DNA of 64,000 nucleotides from Ohtaekwangia koreensis. GTDB taxonomy: Bacteria; Bacteroidota; Bacteroidia; Cytophagales; Cyclobacteriaceae. The stretch's first letter is position 1. Each line of letters begins with the position of its first letter. The stretch is from the NCBI RefSeq assembly GCF_900167975.1, contig NZ_FUZU01000004.1, positions 744,001 to 808,000 on the forward strand, in the 5' to 3' direction. The translations under genes were made by a program, and so were the position numbers. The notes beneath the pieces are model-generated. The model saw nothing but the letters and a program-made list of their open reading frames with translations. It was not told the DNA's origin and ran no database searches. This document shows positions 54,480-63,982 of the stretch, piece by piece.

Positions 54480-57400
54480 TTAGAAACCAACCTGCACACC
54501 AAGTGCAAAATTGCGTACAACAGGGTATACGTTTAGACTGCCCATGCCTGGCTCAAGGCCGGTTACACCTATAGCAGCCGGATCAAGTCCGGTGAAGCCG
54601 GTTAAGGTAAACACGTTGCGCACAGTACCGTATACACGAACACTGCTGATTTTGCCCTGTCCTATTTTCGGAGACCAGCCGAGTGTAATGTTCTCGAGTC
54701 TGAAGTAGTCACCATCTTCAAGGAAGTAATCAGTAATTACTTTTCCGCTGGTGATATGTCCGTTGCGACCATAGGCATCTTCAAGCAGGTTCACATTTGG
54801 TTCAGCCTGCAAACCATAGTACATCTGGTATAGATTCATGATCTGGTAATCGAAACGTCCGCGGAAGAAGAGGGACAGATCAAAGCGTTTATAGCTAAAG
54901 GTATTACCGAATGATAATTCATACCGTGGCATACCATGCCCTATATAAGTCTTATCGCGGTTTGCATCTGCTTGCGTAGAAGCTACGATAGCTTCACCAC
55001 CAACCTCTGCATTTTTCCAGATGAGTATTTTACCATCTTCATCTACACCGGCATATTTATACCCCCAGAAGCTTCCGATCTCGGTTCCTTCTTCGAGGCG
55101 ATAAGCAGGGCCCGGGTTACCCGGTGAAGGAAGATCGCCCATATAGCGGAAGTCAGCCTTGAACTTGTCATCTCCGAATTTATCCATACGTGATTTCGTA
55201 TAGGAGCCGGTAAGATTTATAGTATAGCTGAAGTCAGATGTTTTAATCGCGTTCCAAGCTATAGCCAATTCAATACCTCGTGCACTCTGCGTACCTACAT
55301 TTACAAACATACGATCATGCAGATAAGGAGGCACCGGTACTAGGTAATCATTTATCAAATCACTTCCCTTACGAATGAAGCCATCAATGCTACCACTTAC
55401 GCGATTTTCAAACAAGGCGAAGTCAAGCCCCAGGTTGTAAGAAACCTGTTTCTCCCAGCGAAGATCAGGGTTATAATTGTTGCCAGGTCCAAATACTTGA
55501 ATCCACTGTCCCTCATCGTTCTGATATTGACCATAACCATCATATTTCGCCAGAGAAGTATAGCGATCAAATCCCGTACGGCCGGTTACACCATATGACA
55601 CGCGTAGCTTCAGGTCATTGATAGCACCTATATCCTGAACTGCCGGTAATGAAGATATACGCCATGCGGCTGACAAAGCAGGGAATAATCCCCATTTGTT
55701 TTTATTCCCAAATTTTGTATTTCCTTCATACCTGAATGAACCCATAAAAAAATATCGATCATCGAAACTATAAGTGAGACGACCTAAGAACGCAATTGTC
55801 TTTTCTCTACTCTTCCAGGAATCCATGACATCTGCCATCTTAATTGGTTGGCCATTTCCATAGTTACCAAAACCAATATTGTTATAGCCATAAGAATCAG
55901 AAGGGAAGCGTCTATTTTGTAACCAATGACCTTCATTATTAAACTCCTGATACGAATAACCTCCCAGCACTTTAATGTCGTGACGATCAATTGTAGTATT
56001 GTAATTACCAAGCCACTCCAATGTATAGTCCGTCCAACGCTCGTCCTGCAAACGGGCACGGCCGGTAAACATGCCGTTGATCGATTCAGATGATTTCCCG
56101 TTATAATATTGTTTCAGCAACATGTCTTGCGTCTGACGTGCTAACTTAACTTCTGTACTTAAATTCTTAAGCAGATTTAGCTTCACATTGAAATCGAAAA
56201 TAGAATATACACGCTCTGCCCGAAGCTCACGAGTTTTTAAGGCCTGTACAGGGTTGTAGGTATCATATCCCTGTAAATTATTATAAAAAGTAGGATTGTT
56301 AGGATCCATTATCGGAATGGTCGGATTCAGTTTTACGGCTTGCTGAAATGCACCGTAATTGTTTACCGGATTAGCAAAGTCAGTACCCAGCAAATCTTCA
56401 TTTGCTACACGGTATGATATATTTCCCCCGAGTTCCAGGAAACCATTGAGTGCTCGCTGTACGAAGTTTGTTCGTAAGCCATATTCTTTTCTTCCAGAAG
56501 CTATATCTATACCATCTTTTGTACGATAGCTTGTAGACACACGTAGCGTTGTATTCTCATTACCACCTGACACAGCGATGAAGTGGTTCTGACCAAAGTT
56601 TCCAGTGTTAATCAGTTGATCATACCAGTCAGTGCGTGCACCGCGATCGGCATCACGTCCACGCTCCAGAAACTCTTCTGCTGAAAGTATATTTGGTCTT
56701 GCTGCAACGACATCATGTTCAATATAGCTATCGTACGTAATTGATGGCTTACCAGCTTTGCCTTTTTTAGTTTGTACTATAATAACACCGTTGGCGCCAC
56801 GCGATCCGTAGATTGCTGCTGCACCTCCATCTTTCAAAACATGGAATGACTCAATATCCTGTTGGGCTAAATTTCGAAGATCGCCACCCGGCATACCATC
56901 GATGATGATCAGCGGAGCGTTACCAGCTTTGAATGACGATGCACCGCGAATCTGTATATCGGTACCACGGTTCGGATCACCAGCCGCAGGGTTTGAGACA
57001 GTAAGGCCTGCTACTTTACCATCGATCATTTGCAACGGGCTGTTGAATGCACCTTGCAACATTTCTTTATTGCCTACCGATACAACAGCACTGGTAAGTT
57101 CACGTTTCTCTTCTGTACCATAACCCACCACAACAATCTCTTCGAGTGTTTGTGTGTCGGCCGTTAATGTAACATCAATGATTGTACGATCAGAGACAGC
57201 GATCTCTTGTGTAGCATATCCGATGAAAGAATATACCACAACCGGATTATCGCTGACCAGGTCGAGTGAGTATTTTCCATCTGCGTCTGTAGTAGTTCCG
57301 TTGGATGTTCCTTTTTCAATTACGTTAACACCAGGCAGTGGCTGTCCGGCATCATCCTTTACAACACCGGAAATCTGTATAGCGATGATGCTATAGTTTT

Positions 57401-57794
57401 CACTTGCTGTACGTATGGGCTCTTCGGGTGGAGCGGCTTCTGTTAATACAATTTGTTTTCCGATCACCTCGTATTCAACCGTGCTGTTAAATACTTTTGT
57501 CAGCACATCTTCCAGTGGCGCATCAGCAGCATTTAATGTTACGTTCTCAATATTCTTTAAGAGACGCGGACGATACGTAAATTTTACACCGGCTTTAGAT
57601 TCGATGGCTGCGAGAACAGATTTGATTTTAGCATTTTCTACCTGGAGGGTCACCTTACGTTTTAACACCTCCTGCCCGCTTGTATCCACAGCGTAACCGA
57701 ACATGATCGTTGCGCAACTGATCATCATATGGATCACGGTGATTTTCATAAAGAATAGAAATGCTTTTCTAAAAGGTTTAGGTTTATTATTCAT
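54480..57794 (-). CDS. SusC-type TonB-dependent transducer with STN domain (unit 2)
   Basis: The 1104-residue protein has a hydrophobic signal region (FLFFMKITVIHMMISCATIM). An STN domain follows (VTLQVENAKIKSVLAAIESK), then a CarboxypepD-reg domain (DDAGQPLPGVNVIEKGTSNG), plug (LEEIVVVGYGTEEKRELTSA, HVLKDGGAAAIYGSRGANGV) and a barrel ending in NFALGVQVGF. The STN domain makes it a signal transducer for the adjacent FecR/sigma pair. Its 168-bp leader contains two strong hairpins. Substrate unknown. Confidence 0.95.
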   Translation of the reverse strand: MNNKPKPFRKAFLFFMKITVIHMMISCATIMFGYAVDTSGQEVLKRKVTLQVENAKIKSVLAAIESKAGVKFTYRPRLLKNIENVTLNAADAPLEDVLTKVFNSTVEYEVIGKQIVLTEAAPPEEPIRTASENYSIIAIQISGVVKDDAGQPLPGVNVIEKGTSNGTTTDADGKYSLDLVSDNPVVVYSFIGYATQEIAVSDRTIIDVTLTADTQTLEEIVVVGYGTEEKRELTSAVVSVGNKEMLQGAFNSPLQMIDGKVAGLTVSNPAAGDPNRGTDIQIRGASSFKAGNAPLIIIDGMPGGDLRNLAQQDIESFHVLKDGGAAAIYGSRGANGVIIVQTKKGKAGKPSITYDSYIEHDVVAARPNILSAEEFLERGRDADRGARTDWYDQLINTGNFGQNHFIAVSGGNENTTLRVSTSYRTKDGIDIASGRKEYGLRTNFVQRALNGFLELGGNISYRVANEDLLGTDFANPVNNYGAFQQAVKLNPTIPIMDPNNPTFYNNLQGYDTYNPVQALKTRELRAERVYSIFDFNVKLNLLKNLSTEVKLARQTQDMLLKQYYNGKSSESINGMFTGRARLQDERWTDYTLEWLGNYNTTIDRHDIKVLGGYSYQEFNNEGHWLQNRRFPSDSYGYNNIGFGNYGNGQPIKMADVMDSWKSREKTIAFLGRLTYSFDDRYFFMGSFRYEGNTKFGNKNKWGLFPALSAAWRISSLPAVQDIGAINDLKLRVSYGVTGRTGFDRYTSLAKYDGYGQYQNDEGQWIQVFGPGNNYNPDLRWEKQVSYNLGLDFALFENRVSGSIDGFIRKGSDLINDYLVPVPPYLHDRMFVNVGTQSARGIELAIAWNAIKTSDFSYTINLTGSYTKSRMDKFGDDKFKADFRYMGDLPSPGNPGPAYRLEEGTEIGSFWGYKYAGVDEDGKILIWKNAEVGGEAIVASTQADANRDKTYIGHGMPRYELSFGNTFSYKRFDLSLFFRGRFDYQIMNLYQMYYGLQAEPNVNLLEDAYGRNGHITSGKVITDYFLEDGDYFRLENITLGWSPKIGQGKISSVRVYGTVRNVFTLTGFTGLDPAAIGVTGLEPGMGSLNVYPVVRNFALGVQVGF

Positions 57795-57833
57795 ACCTTA
57801 GAATGTTTTTGTTAGACAATAGGCAAAAACTTG

Positions 57834-57860
57834 ATGCTGCGCGAGTAATCGCGCAGGCAT
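57834..57860 (-). promoter_or_regulatory. GC-rich hairpin in the susC leader of unit 2
   Basis: A perfect 7-bp stem TGCGCGA/TCGCGCA with loop GTAA sits at 57838-57855, and the flanks ATGC/GCAT can extend it with one bulge. It lies about 45 bp upstream of the susC start in the transcribed leader and could affect translation or RNA stability. Confidence 0.5.
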
Positions 57861-57863
57861 GAC

Positions 57864-57902
57864 GGGCTGATGATAGTACCAGTATCATTAGCCCATTTTT
57901 TT
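57864..57902 (+). terminator. Plus-strand intrinsic terminator in the FecR-SusC gap of unit 2
   Basis: GGGCT-G-ATGATA pairs with TATCAT-T-AGCCC (one wobble, 7-nt loop), followed by A and a T-run at 57896-57902 on the plus strand. Flanking genes run on the minus strand, as in unit 1. Confidence 0.75.
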
Positions 57903-57962
57903 ATTTATATATAGTAGGGGTCTATTTCATAGCGCGCGGGTTTGGTGGAACATTAAAATTTC

Positions 57963-58970
57963 TCATTGGCATCCTTTACTCGTGATGGTAATTGCCGCAT
58001 CCTGAATTTTATATTCAGCTCCGATAGCTTTACAGATTATTTCGATTCGCTGATACAAACCTTCGTCCGACATAGAGGTTGTGAGACTACAATTCGAAAG
58101 GATATCCGGATCATATAGTATATCAACACCGTAGTTTGCCTCCAGGACTTCAAAAATTTTTGTCACCGGAGTGCCATCATATTTCATTTCAAAAAGTGTT
58201 GGCTTTTCAAGTACGATCTTCGGATCATCCACAAGCTTCTTTGTTACTTTCATGATTTCACTATTATACACGGCCTCCTGATTTGGCGTGAGTATAACTT
58301 CCTGATCATGTTGAATTACTTTCGGATTGGTTGAAACGGAAACTTTACCAGTCTTTACTGCCACGGTGGTTTGCTTTGCGCCTTTGTACGCCTTTATCGT
58401 AAAACTTGTGCCCAGTACTTTTGTGATCACTTCATTCGCATATACCAGGAAGGGCCGAAGTGTATCGCGCTTCACATGAAAGAAGGCTTCACCGGCAAGA
58501 TATACTTCACGTTTATCGTCTTGAAATATATCGGCTACACGCAGTTCGCTCCCAGGTTTGAGCGTTACTTCACTTCCATCTTCCAGCGCTATCAAGCGCG
58601 GAGTACTGGTTTTATTTTCTATCAACTGTATACCGGAAAATTTCTGACCGAAATTTTCAAGCGACAGAGGCAACTTTTTAGTATTTGAAAAATGTGACGA
58701 AAGAAAGATTACGCCTCCTGCCATGATCAGCAACAATACTGTTGCTGCAATCTTCCACGAATAATGGAATGTTGATTTTCTTGTACGTTTTATTTGCGAC
58801 TGAAGCCTTGACCAAAGTCGTGCCTGCGTAATTATAGTATATTCTTCACCCGTCTCCTGTTTCGGGTTATCAATGGCTTCATACCACTTGAGTATAAATT
58901 CCTCTTCCTGCGGTGAACATTCGCCACGGGTATATCGCTCTAATAGCTTGCTGAATTCTTCGGGTGTCAT
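57963..58970 (-). CDS. FecR-type anti-sigma factor (unit 2)
   Basis: The protein has about 335 residues from the ATG at 58970; the longer frame begins with GTG. An N-terminal sigma-binding part (MTPEEFSKLLERYTRGECSP), one transmembrane helix (SWKIAATVLLLIMAGGVIFL) and a periplasmic FecR domain are seen (ALEDGSEVTLKPGSELRVAD, YLAGEAFFHVKRDTLRPFLV). The C terminus is DUF4974-like (KIFEVLEANYGVDILYDPDI). It should inhibit the sigma factor encoded immediately upstream until SusC unit 2 binds substrate. Confidence 0.93.
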   Translation of the reverse strand: MTPEEFSKLLERYTRGECSPQEEEFILKWYEAIDNPKQETGEEYTIITQARLWSRLQSQIKRTRKSTFHYSWKIAATVLLLIMAGGVIFLSSHFSNTKKLPLSLENFGQKFSGIQLIENKTSTPRLIALEDGSEVTLKPGSELRVADIFQDDKREVYLAGEAFFHVKRDTLRPFLVYANEVITKVLGTSFTIKAYKGAKQTTVAVKTGKVSVSTNPKVIQHDQEVILTPNQEAVYNSEIMKVTKKLVDDPKIVLEKPTLFEMKYDGTPVTKIFEVLEANYGVDILYDPDILSNCSLTTSMSDEGLYQRIEIICKAIGAEYKIQDAAITITSKGCQ

Positions 58971-59052
58971 AAACAGTAATAGTAAAGACACAGAAGTGGT
59001 CGGCTATCCTAAATTCTTATGTAAATTTTTTTTAATGAGCAGATGAACGTTC

Positions 59053-59634
59053 TTATTGATCGATAAAAAGAAGAATAGCAAGTATAAAATCGCGGAGCTG
59101 TATACGAAGCTCTTTCAACGATTTCGTAAGGTGATATTGAATTGCTTTCTCCGAAAGCTTCAGTCTGTTTGCAATTTCAGAAGTGGAGCGACCTTCTATG
59201 CGACTAAGTCGAAATACTTGCTGTGATTTTTTTGGAAGTCTGCTCACAGCATGTTCTATAGCTTGCGACAAGTCATCATAGATCACCGTGTTCTCCGTGT
59301 CATCTTTTTGTTGTGGTATAAAATTCTTGTAGTAATCCCAATATTTACGCTGCGTAACTCTTTGCCGGATGTGATTGATCACACGGTTACGCACTGCGGT
59401 TTGCAAATAGAATGAAAGATTGGTAATCAGAAATGAATCTCTCTTCTCCCACAATGTTGAAAAGATACTTTGCACAATCTCTTCAGCTTCTTCACGAGAT
59501 TGTACTTTGGAATATGCCTGGTTATATAGCGGCCGCCAATGCTTTTTAAAGATTGCTTCAAAAGCATGCTCACTACCAAGGCGTAAACCTTGTAGCATTT
59601 GTTCTTCTGTTGTATAGAGGTTCAGGTGCGACAT
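59053..59634 (-). CDS. ECF RNA polymerase sigma factor (unit 2)
   Basis: The 193-residue protein has region 2 (AFEAIFKKHWRPLYNQAYSK, AEEIVQSIFSTLW) and region 4 (LPKKSQQVFRLSRIEGRSTS, IANRLKLSEKAIQYHLTKSL). It has the same length and layout as the unit 1 sigma factor but a clearly different sequence. It lies 82 bp before its FecR gene. It would direct transcription of susCD unit 2. Confidence 0.94.
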   Translation of the reverse strand: MSHLNLYTTEEQMLQGLRLGSEHAFEAIFKKHWRPLYNQAYSKVQSREEAEEIVQSIFSTLWEKRDSFLITNLSFYLQTAVRNRVINHIRQRVTQRKYWDYYKNFIPQQKDDTENTVIYDDLSQAIEHAVSRLPKKSQQVFRLSRIEGRSTSEIANRLKLSEKAIQYHLTKSLKELRIQLRDFILAILLFIDQ

Positions 59635-59887
59635 TCAGCAACTCCATACAATTTTAAATAAAATTTGATACAATCGTTTTCGGACACGGAAAAAATTTAC
59701 ACTTTATCTCACAACATTATTTTTCACACTATATAGAGTGTTGACTTAACGTACGTTACAACATCATCGTGATATAAGAATCCGTGTCCGTGCTTTTTAA
59801 TAAGTGTTACAATGACGCGAATTTATATCGACAACTATATATAGCTATACATCAACCTATATTTGAAGGTCTTCAAATTTCACAGCA

Positions 59888-62359
59888 TCATTCACTCCGT
59901 AAAGAGTTGACAGGATTTGCGCGGGCTGCCTTCCACGTTTCATAACTTACAGTAACCAACGTAACGGCTAGTAGTCCAAGAAGACTGATTAAGAATATAA
60001 ATGGACTGATCATGGAGCGATATGCAAAATCATTCAGCCAGCGGTCTGCTAAAAAGTAAGCTATAGGAATAGCAATGATGGCTGCCACCAAAAATATTTT
60101 TACAAACACCCACACAAACATTGTAACAACCTGCCGAACAGCAGCACCCAGCACTTTGCGAATGCCTACTTCTTTTGTTTTCTGCTCCGCAGTATAGGAA
60201 GCTAATCCAAATACGCCCAGCGCTGTAATGATGATGGCGAGTACAGCAAAACTTTTTGCAAGAGAAGATACTCTGCTTTCTGCCAGGTACATTCTGTTGA
60301 ACTCATCACTCACGAACCAGTAATCAAAACCAACACCGGGAAAGATCTCTTTCCACTTTTTTTCAATGGACTTAATTTTCTCCTGGAAATTTCCTGCAGG
60401 TAACTTTATATAGGCAATGCGATCGATGAAGTGTACATGAGGATTTAATACTAAGGGCTCGATGGGTTGGTGCATCGAACGAAATGGAAAATCTTTTACT
60501 ACACCAATTACTTTATAAGTCCGATTACCATTACCGTTATTATCATCAACTTCCATAACGGATGAACCGATAATTTTTTCAAGCGGCTGCTGAAGCGCTT
60601 TTACTGCGGCTTCGTTGATAATCATAGAACTTGAATCTGCTACATTGGCTGCATCGAAATCACGACCCGCTATAAATTCCAGTTGATATGTTTTCGCGAA
60701 GTCAAAGTCTATATTGAGTTGGTTCCATTGAAGATCTTTGTCGTGTAGCTCTGGAAACTTAAGCGTTGTTCCAATCCATCCGAAATAATTTAACCGTGGC
60801 AAATGATTAGCCATCGTTACATGCTCTATATCTTTATCCTGTAATATAGCTTGCTTGAAGGCTGCAAATTTATCCTGTGGTGCTGTTCCTCCATACCGAA
60901 TGGAAAGTAGCTGACTTCCTTGTGCATTGAGTTTTGTATTCTGCATGTGCTCCATCTGCCTGATCACGATGAACGTGGAAATGATCAATACCAAAGAGAC
61001 GGTATATTGAATGGTCACTAATCCTTTCCGGAATAATTCTGCGCCAGCACCTTTTATTACTTTTCCTTTTAACACTTCGACCGGTCTGAACCCAGAGAGA
61101 TATAGGGCCGGATAACTTCCGGACACAAACGCCATAAACATTACAATAACGCCTACGATCAGTAACATAAATGGATTCAGTAAGGATGCCACTGTAAAAG
61201 ATTTATGTGCTAACTGATTAAAAGGTTGTAAGAAAATAATGACGAGCAATACCGCGAGTATAAGAGACCCTGCTGTCATCAGTATAGATTCACTGAAAAA
61301 TTGCCACGCGATTTCACTTCGTCTGCTGCCCAGCGATTTACGAAGCCCTACTTCCTTTGCTCTTCGTGCAGAACGTGCTGTGGCCAGGTTCATATAGTTT
61401 ATACAGGCGATCACCAATATCAATATAGCGACAGAGCTAAAGATGGCCAGGTATTTTTTATCACCACGAATCCCATTCTCCCACAAATTCTTCTGATCAA
61501 AATGCAGGCCTGACATCTTTGCCAGAAATGGTTTGAGTTTCCACCCACCGGCAACAAAACCAGAATCGGCTTGTGCCATCTGATTTCCCCACATCTGCAA
61601 ATCTTTTTCCAGTGGCTTGATGTCAGACGAATGTTTTACAACAATATAGCTCTCGAAAAATTCGGCCTCCCGAAAGGATGTGCCCTCCATATATACAGTA
61701 AAATTATTGCGTACGCTTCGCAGTGCATTTACGTTAATTATATATTGCGGCTTAAAATGTGAGTTCGAAGGAAAGTCTTTATATATACCTGTAACGACAA
61801 CATCGATCTCTTTACCATCGGTAGCCCAGTTGTGCTTTATAGAAACCACTTGTCCTATAGGATCAAGTTCATTGAATAATTTCTTTGCACCGGTTTCGCT
61901 TATCACCAGTGTATTATAATCTTCAAACATCTTATCTTTGTTTCCCTTCAGAAGATCGAATGCCAGCACAGCGTCAAAGCCGGGTTCGGCCCAGCGCACC
62001 TCTTCAGTCAAAATAATTTTATCACTCGCTTTGTGATGGAACGATGTAGGATACCCTATATTATCAATGCGTATACCGTGTGTAACTTCGCTGCGTGTTT
62101 CCTTCAATTGCTTTAACCAATACCCTGGTGCTACGGTGTTGTCAAATTCTTGTCCGCTGGCATTGGTAAATGTACAGCCGATGCGATATGTATCTTCATG
62201 ATACGGATGCATGGTGTCGTATTGTAGCTCGTCACTGATATATAGGAATATAAGAATAGCGCAGGCAAGTCCTAACGCGAGCCCGAACATATTCAGTACA
62301 GCAAAGAGTTTTTGGCGTTTGAAATTTCGAAGCGCGATGAGCAGATAATTTCGAATCAT
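59888..62359 (-). CDS. MacB/FtsX-type ABC transporter permease
   Basis: The protein has about 823 residues from ATG 62359 (MIRNYLLIALRNFKRQKLFA); the longer frame starts at GTG. The pattern is that of the Bacteroidota MacB_PCD/FtsX duplicates: a helix at the N terminus, a large periplasmic domain, three central helices (SVAILILVIACINYMNLATA, RSARRAKEVGLRKSLGSRRS), a second periplasmic domain, and three terminal helices (YTAEQKTKEVGIRKVLGAAV). Such proteins act in mechanotransmission or export with an ATPase. No ATPase gene is adjacent, so the partner is elsewhere. Confidence 0.93.
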   Translation of the reverse strand: MIRNYLLIALRNFKRQKLFAVLNMFGLALGLACAILIFLYISDELQYDTMHPYHEDTYRIGCTFTNASGQEFDNTVAPGYWLKQLKETRSEVTHGIRIDNIGYPTSFHHKASDKIILTEEVRWAEPGFDAVLAFDLLKGNKDKMFEDYNTLVISETGAKKLFNELDPIGQVVSIKHNWATDGKEIDVVVTGIYKDFPSNSHFKPQYIINVNALRSVRNNFTVYMEGTSFREAEFFESYIVVKHSSDIKPLEKDLQMWGNQMAQADSGFVAGGWKLKPFLAKMSGLHFDQKNLWENGIRGDKKYLAIFSSVAILILVIACINYMNLATARSARRAKEVGLRKSLGSRRSEIAWQFFSESILMTAGSLILAVLLVIIFLQPFNQLAHKSFTVASLLNPFMLLIVGVIVMFMAFVSGSYPALYLSGFRPVEVLKGKVIKGAGAELFRKGLVTIQYTVSLVLIISTFIVIRQMEHMQNTKLNAQGSQLLSIRYGGTAPQDKFAAFKQAILQDKDIEHVTMANHLPRLNYFGWIGTTLKFPELHDKDLQWNQLNIDFDFAKTYQLEFIAGRDFDAANVADSSSMIINEAAVKALQQPLEKIIGSSVMEVDDNNGNGNRTYKVIGVVKDFPFRSMHQPIEPLVLNPHVHFIDRIAYIKLPAGNFQEKIKSIEKKWKEIFPGVGFDYWFVSDEFNRMYLAESRVSSLAKSFAVLAIIITALGVFGLASYTAEQKTKEVGIRKVLGAAVRQVVTMFVWVFVKIFLVAAIIAIPIAYFLADRWLNDFAYRSMISPFIFLISLLGLLAVTLVTVSYETWKAARANPVNSLRSE

Positions 62360-62449
62360 GGCCGTAGGTTTTAGTATACTAAAGAAACGATACCAATGTG
62401 ATAAATGGTTATCACCCACCTGGCAGGATTTTATCAGACAAAAAGTAAT

Positions 62450-62707
62450 CTATCTTTTCTTGAACTTATCGAGCCATCGGTTGGCTTCTTTTTGTCGTTG
62501 TATCTTTCCTTCAGATAAGTATTGATTCAACTTTTCGTTCATCGGCCCTTTTGATGTGAGGTGATAGTAACCGCATTCATCACATAAATATACCGACACC
62601 GGTCCCATACCCGGGGCATAATCAAACGCTGTCCTTGTTTCAATCAGAACGTCCTCAGCAATTTCTTTGGAGAGATAACATTTTTTATGTGTGATGCAAT
62701 TTGACAT
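62450..62707 (-). CDS. Small cysteine-containing protein, probable zinc-ribbon type
   Basis: The protein has 85 residues from ATG 62707 (MSNCITHKKCYL), chosen because the extra 23 residues of the longer frame look unrelated to the domain. Two cysteines at 4 and 10 and CDEC near 43-46, followed by GYYHLTSKGP, could bind one zinc. The C terminus is lysine/arginine-rich (GKIQRQKEANRWLDKFKKR). Similar small proteins occur in Bacteroidota with no known function. Confidence 0.7.
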   Translation of the reverse strand: MSNCITHKKCYLSKEIAEDVLIETRTAFDYAPGMGPVSVYLCDECGYYHLTSKGPMNEKLNQYLSEGKIQRQKEANRWLDKFKKR

Positions 62708-63094
62708 ATAGGTTGCACTGATTGCCAGAAGAGATTCGAAACGCAAAGTTACAGTAAAGTATATAGCGCGCGGCATTTCTTATAAAGAAGCTATTGATAC
62801 ATCGACAGCACAATCAGCCAGGTGATTCAAAAGTGGTGCACCATCTATTATGATAAGCAGATATACTATAGATATATCTGGAGTTTAAACTTTTAACGCA
62901 TCCGGTTTACTCTGACTGGAAATTCTAACCATATAAACCCCACAGAAATCGATTGAAAAACCGGAATTATACCCTACTAAAAGATATTTTATACCCCTCT
63001 TCGCGTGAATGATCCGTATTCTTTAACAAAATGATCCCATCGCTCTTTTAGTCACTTTTTACCTTCATGCAAACGATTTAAACCAACGTCAAAC
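62708..63094. other. Gene-free stretch before the GH12-like gene
   Basis: The stretch contains the possible upstream extension of the small gene to 62776, an inverted repeat at 62858-62880, and AT-rich DNA likely to hold the GH12 promoter. No further gene was seen. Confidence 0.45.
62858..62880. promoter_or_regulatory. Inverted repeat upstream of the GH12-like gene
   Basis: Perfect arms CAGATATA and TATATCTG are separated by 7 nt. It lies 215 bp before the start at 63095. It could be an operator, but it is AT-rich and far from the gene. Confidence 0.35.
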
Positions 63095-63844
63095 ATGAAA
63101 AACATCTTTGCATTTCTAATCATGGCGAGCCTCGTATTGGCATGTCAAACAGAAGAAGTTCAACCATCTAATACCGAAGTATTGGCTGCGTGGGGATCCA
63201 GCGCTCAGTACGCCACATGGTCTAATGGTGGTTATACACTTTATAATAACATTTGGGGATCGGGGGCCGGAGCTCAATCAATCTGGGCCAACTCCTATAG
63301 CAACTGGGGCGTGTGGGCTAATCACCCGAACACGAATGGAATCAAATCGTATCCAAACTGTACACGTTATGTCGGGCGCACACTCAGTTCTTTAAACACA
63401 TGCAGCACCAGCTATAATATTACAACGCCTGCTGGCGGTGCATGGACTGCAGCGTATGATGTATGGGACAGTGGCAAGCAGCACGAGATCATGCTGTGGA
63501 TGAATTATACCAGCAACCCGAACGGAAGCGGCAACATCAAGCCTATATCTTATAATTGGAATGCCAGTGGTAATCCCGTTCCTACACACACCAATGTTTC
63601 CATTGGAGGCCATACCTGGAACGTATTCCGTGGCAACAATGGAAGTAATCATGTATACTCTTTCCTGAGAACAAGCAAGACAAACTCTGCAACGATTAAT
63701 CTAAAAGATATTATGAACTGGGTGAGAGCCCGTGGGTGGTTCGGAGATATTACAGTAGGCGATGTACAATTGGGATATGAGATCACATCGTCAAGCGGTG
63801 GCCTCAATTACGTTACCAACAGTTACTCGGTTTCGTTTAATTGA
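63095..63844 (+). CDS. GH12-like secreted endoglucanase/xyloglucanase lipoprotein
   Basis: The 249-residue protein begins with a lipoprotein signal (FLIMASLVLAC, C17). The body matches glycoside hydrolase family 12: YTLYNNIWGSGAGAQSIW near 48-64, the nucleophile E131 in HEIMLWMNY, GGHTWNVFRGNNG, and the acid/base E229 in VQLGYEITSS. This family cleaves beta-1,4-glucans or xyloglucan with retention. The enzyme probably acts on the cell surface or in the periplasm. No SusCD pair or other glycosidase is next to it. The assignment is by motif recognition. Confidence 0.85.
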   Translation: MKNIFAFLIMASLVLACQTEEVQPSNTEVLAAWGSSAQYATWSNGGYTLYNNIWGSGAGAQSIWANSYSNWGVWANHPNTNGIKSYPNCTRYVGRTLSSLNTCSTSYNITTPAGGAWTAAYDVWDSGKQHEIMLWMNYTSNPNGSGNIKPISYNWNASGNPVPTHTNVSIGGHTWNVFRGNNGSNHVYSFLRTSKTNSATINLKDIMNWVRARGWFGDITVGDVQLGYEITSSSGGLNYVTNSYSVSFN

Positions 63845-63952
63845 TTCATCGCTCGTTTGATTTTCTTCATTCTATAGGGTGATCACATTCTTTGTTGGAC
63901 GGAGAATCACGCAGCGCATAACACTATGGATGTATCAGTTGTAAGGTTTTAT

Positions 63953-63960
63953 TATCTTGC
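63953..63960 (+). promoter_or_regulatory. Possible -7 promoter box for the gene at the window end
   Basis: TATCTTGC resembles TAnnTTTG and ends 22 bp before the ATG at 63983. The -33 spacing is not consensus. Confidence 0.25.
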
Positions 63961-63982
63961 GCCCCAATTAACAAAACAGATT

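Noticed and set aside
63095-63844. A fibre- or lectin-like secreted protein instead of GH12
   Set aside because: Two glutamates in HEIMLWMNY and LGYEITSS in the right order and the YTLYNN motif fit GH12 better.
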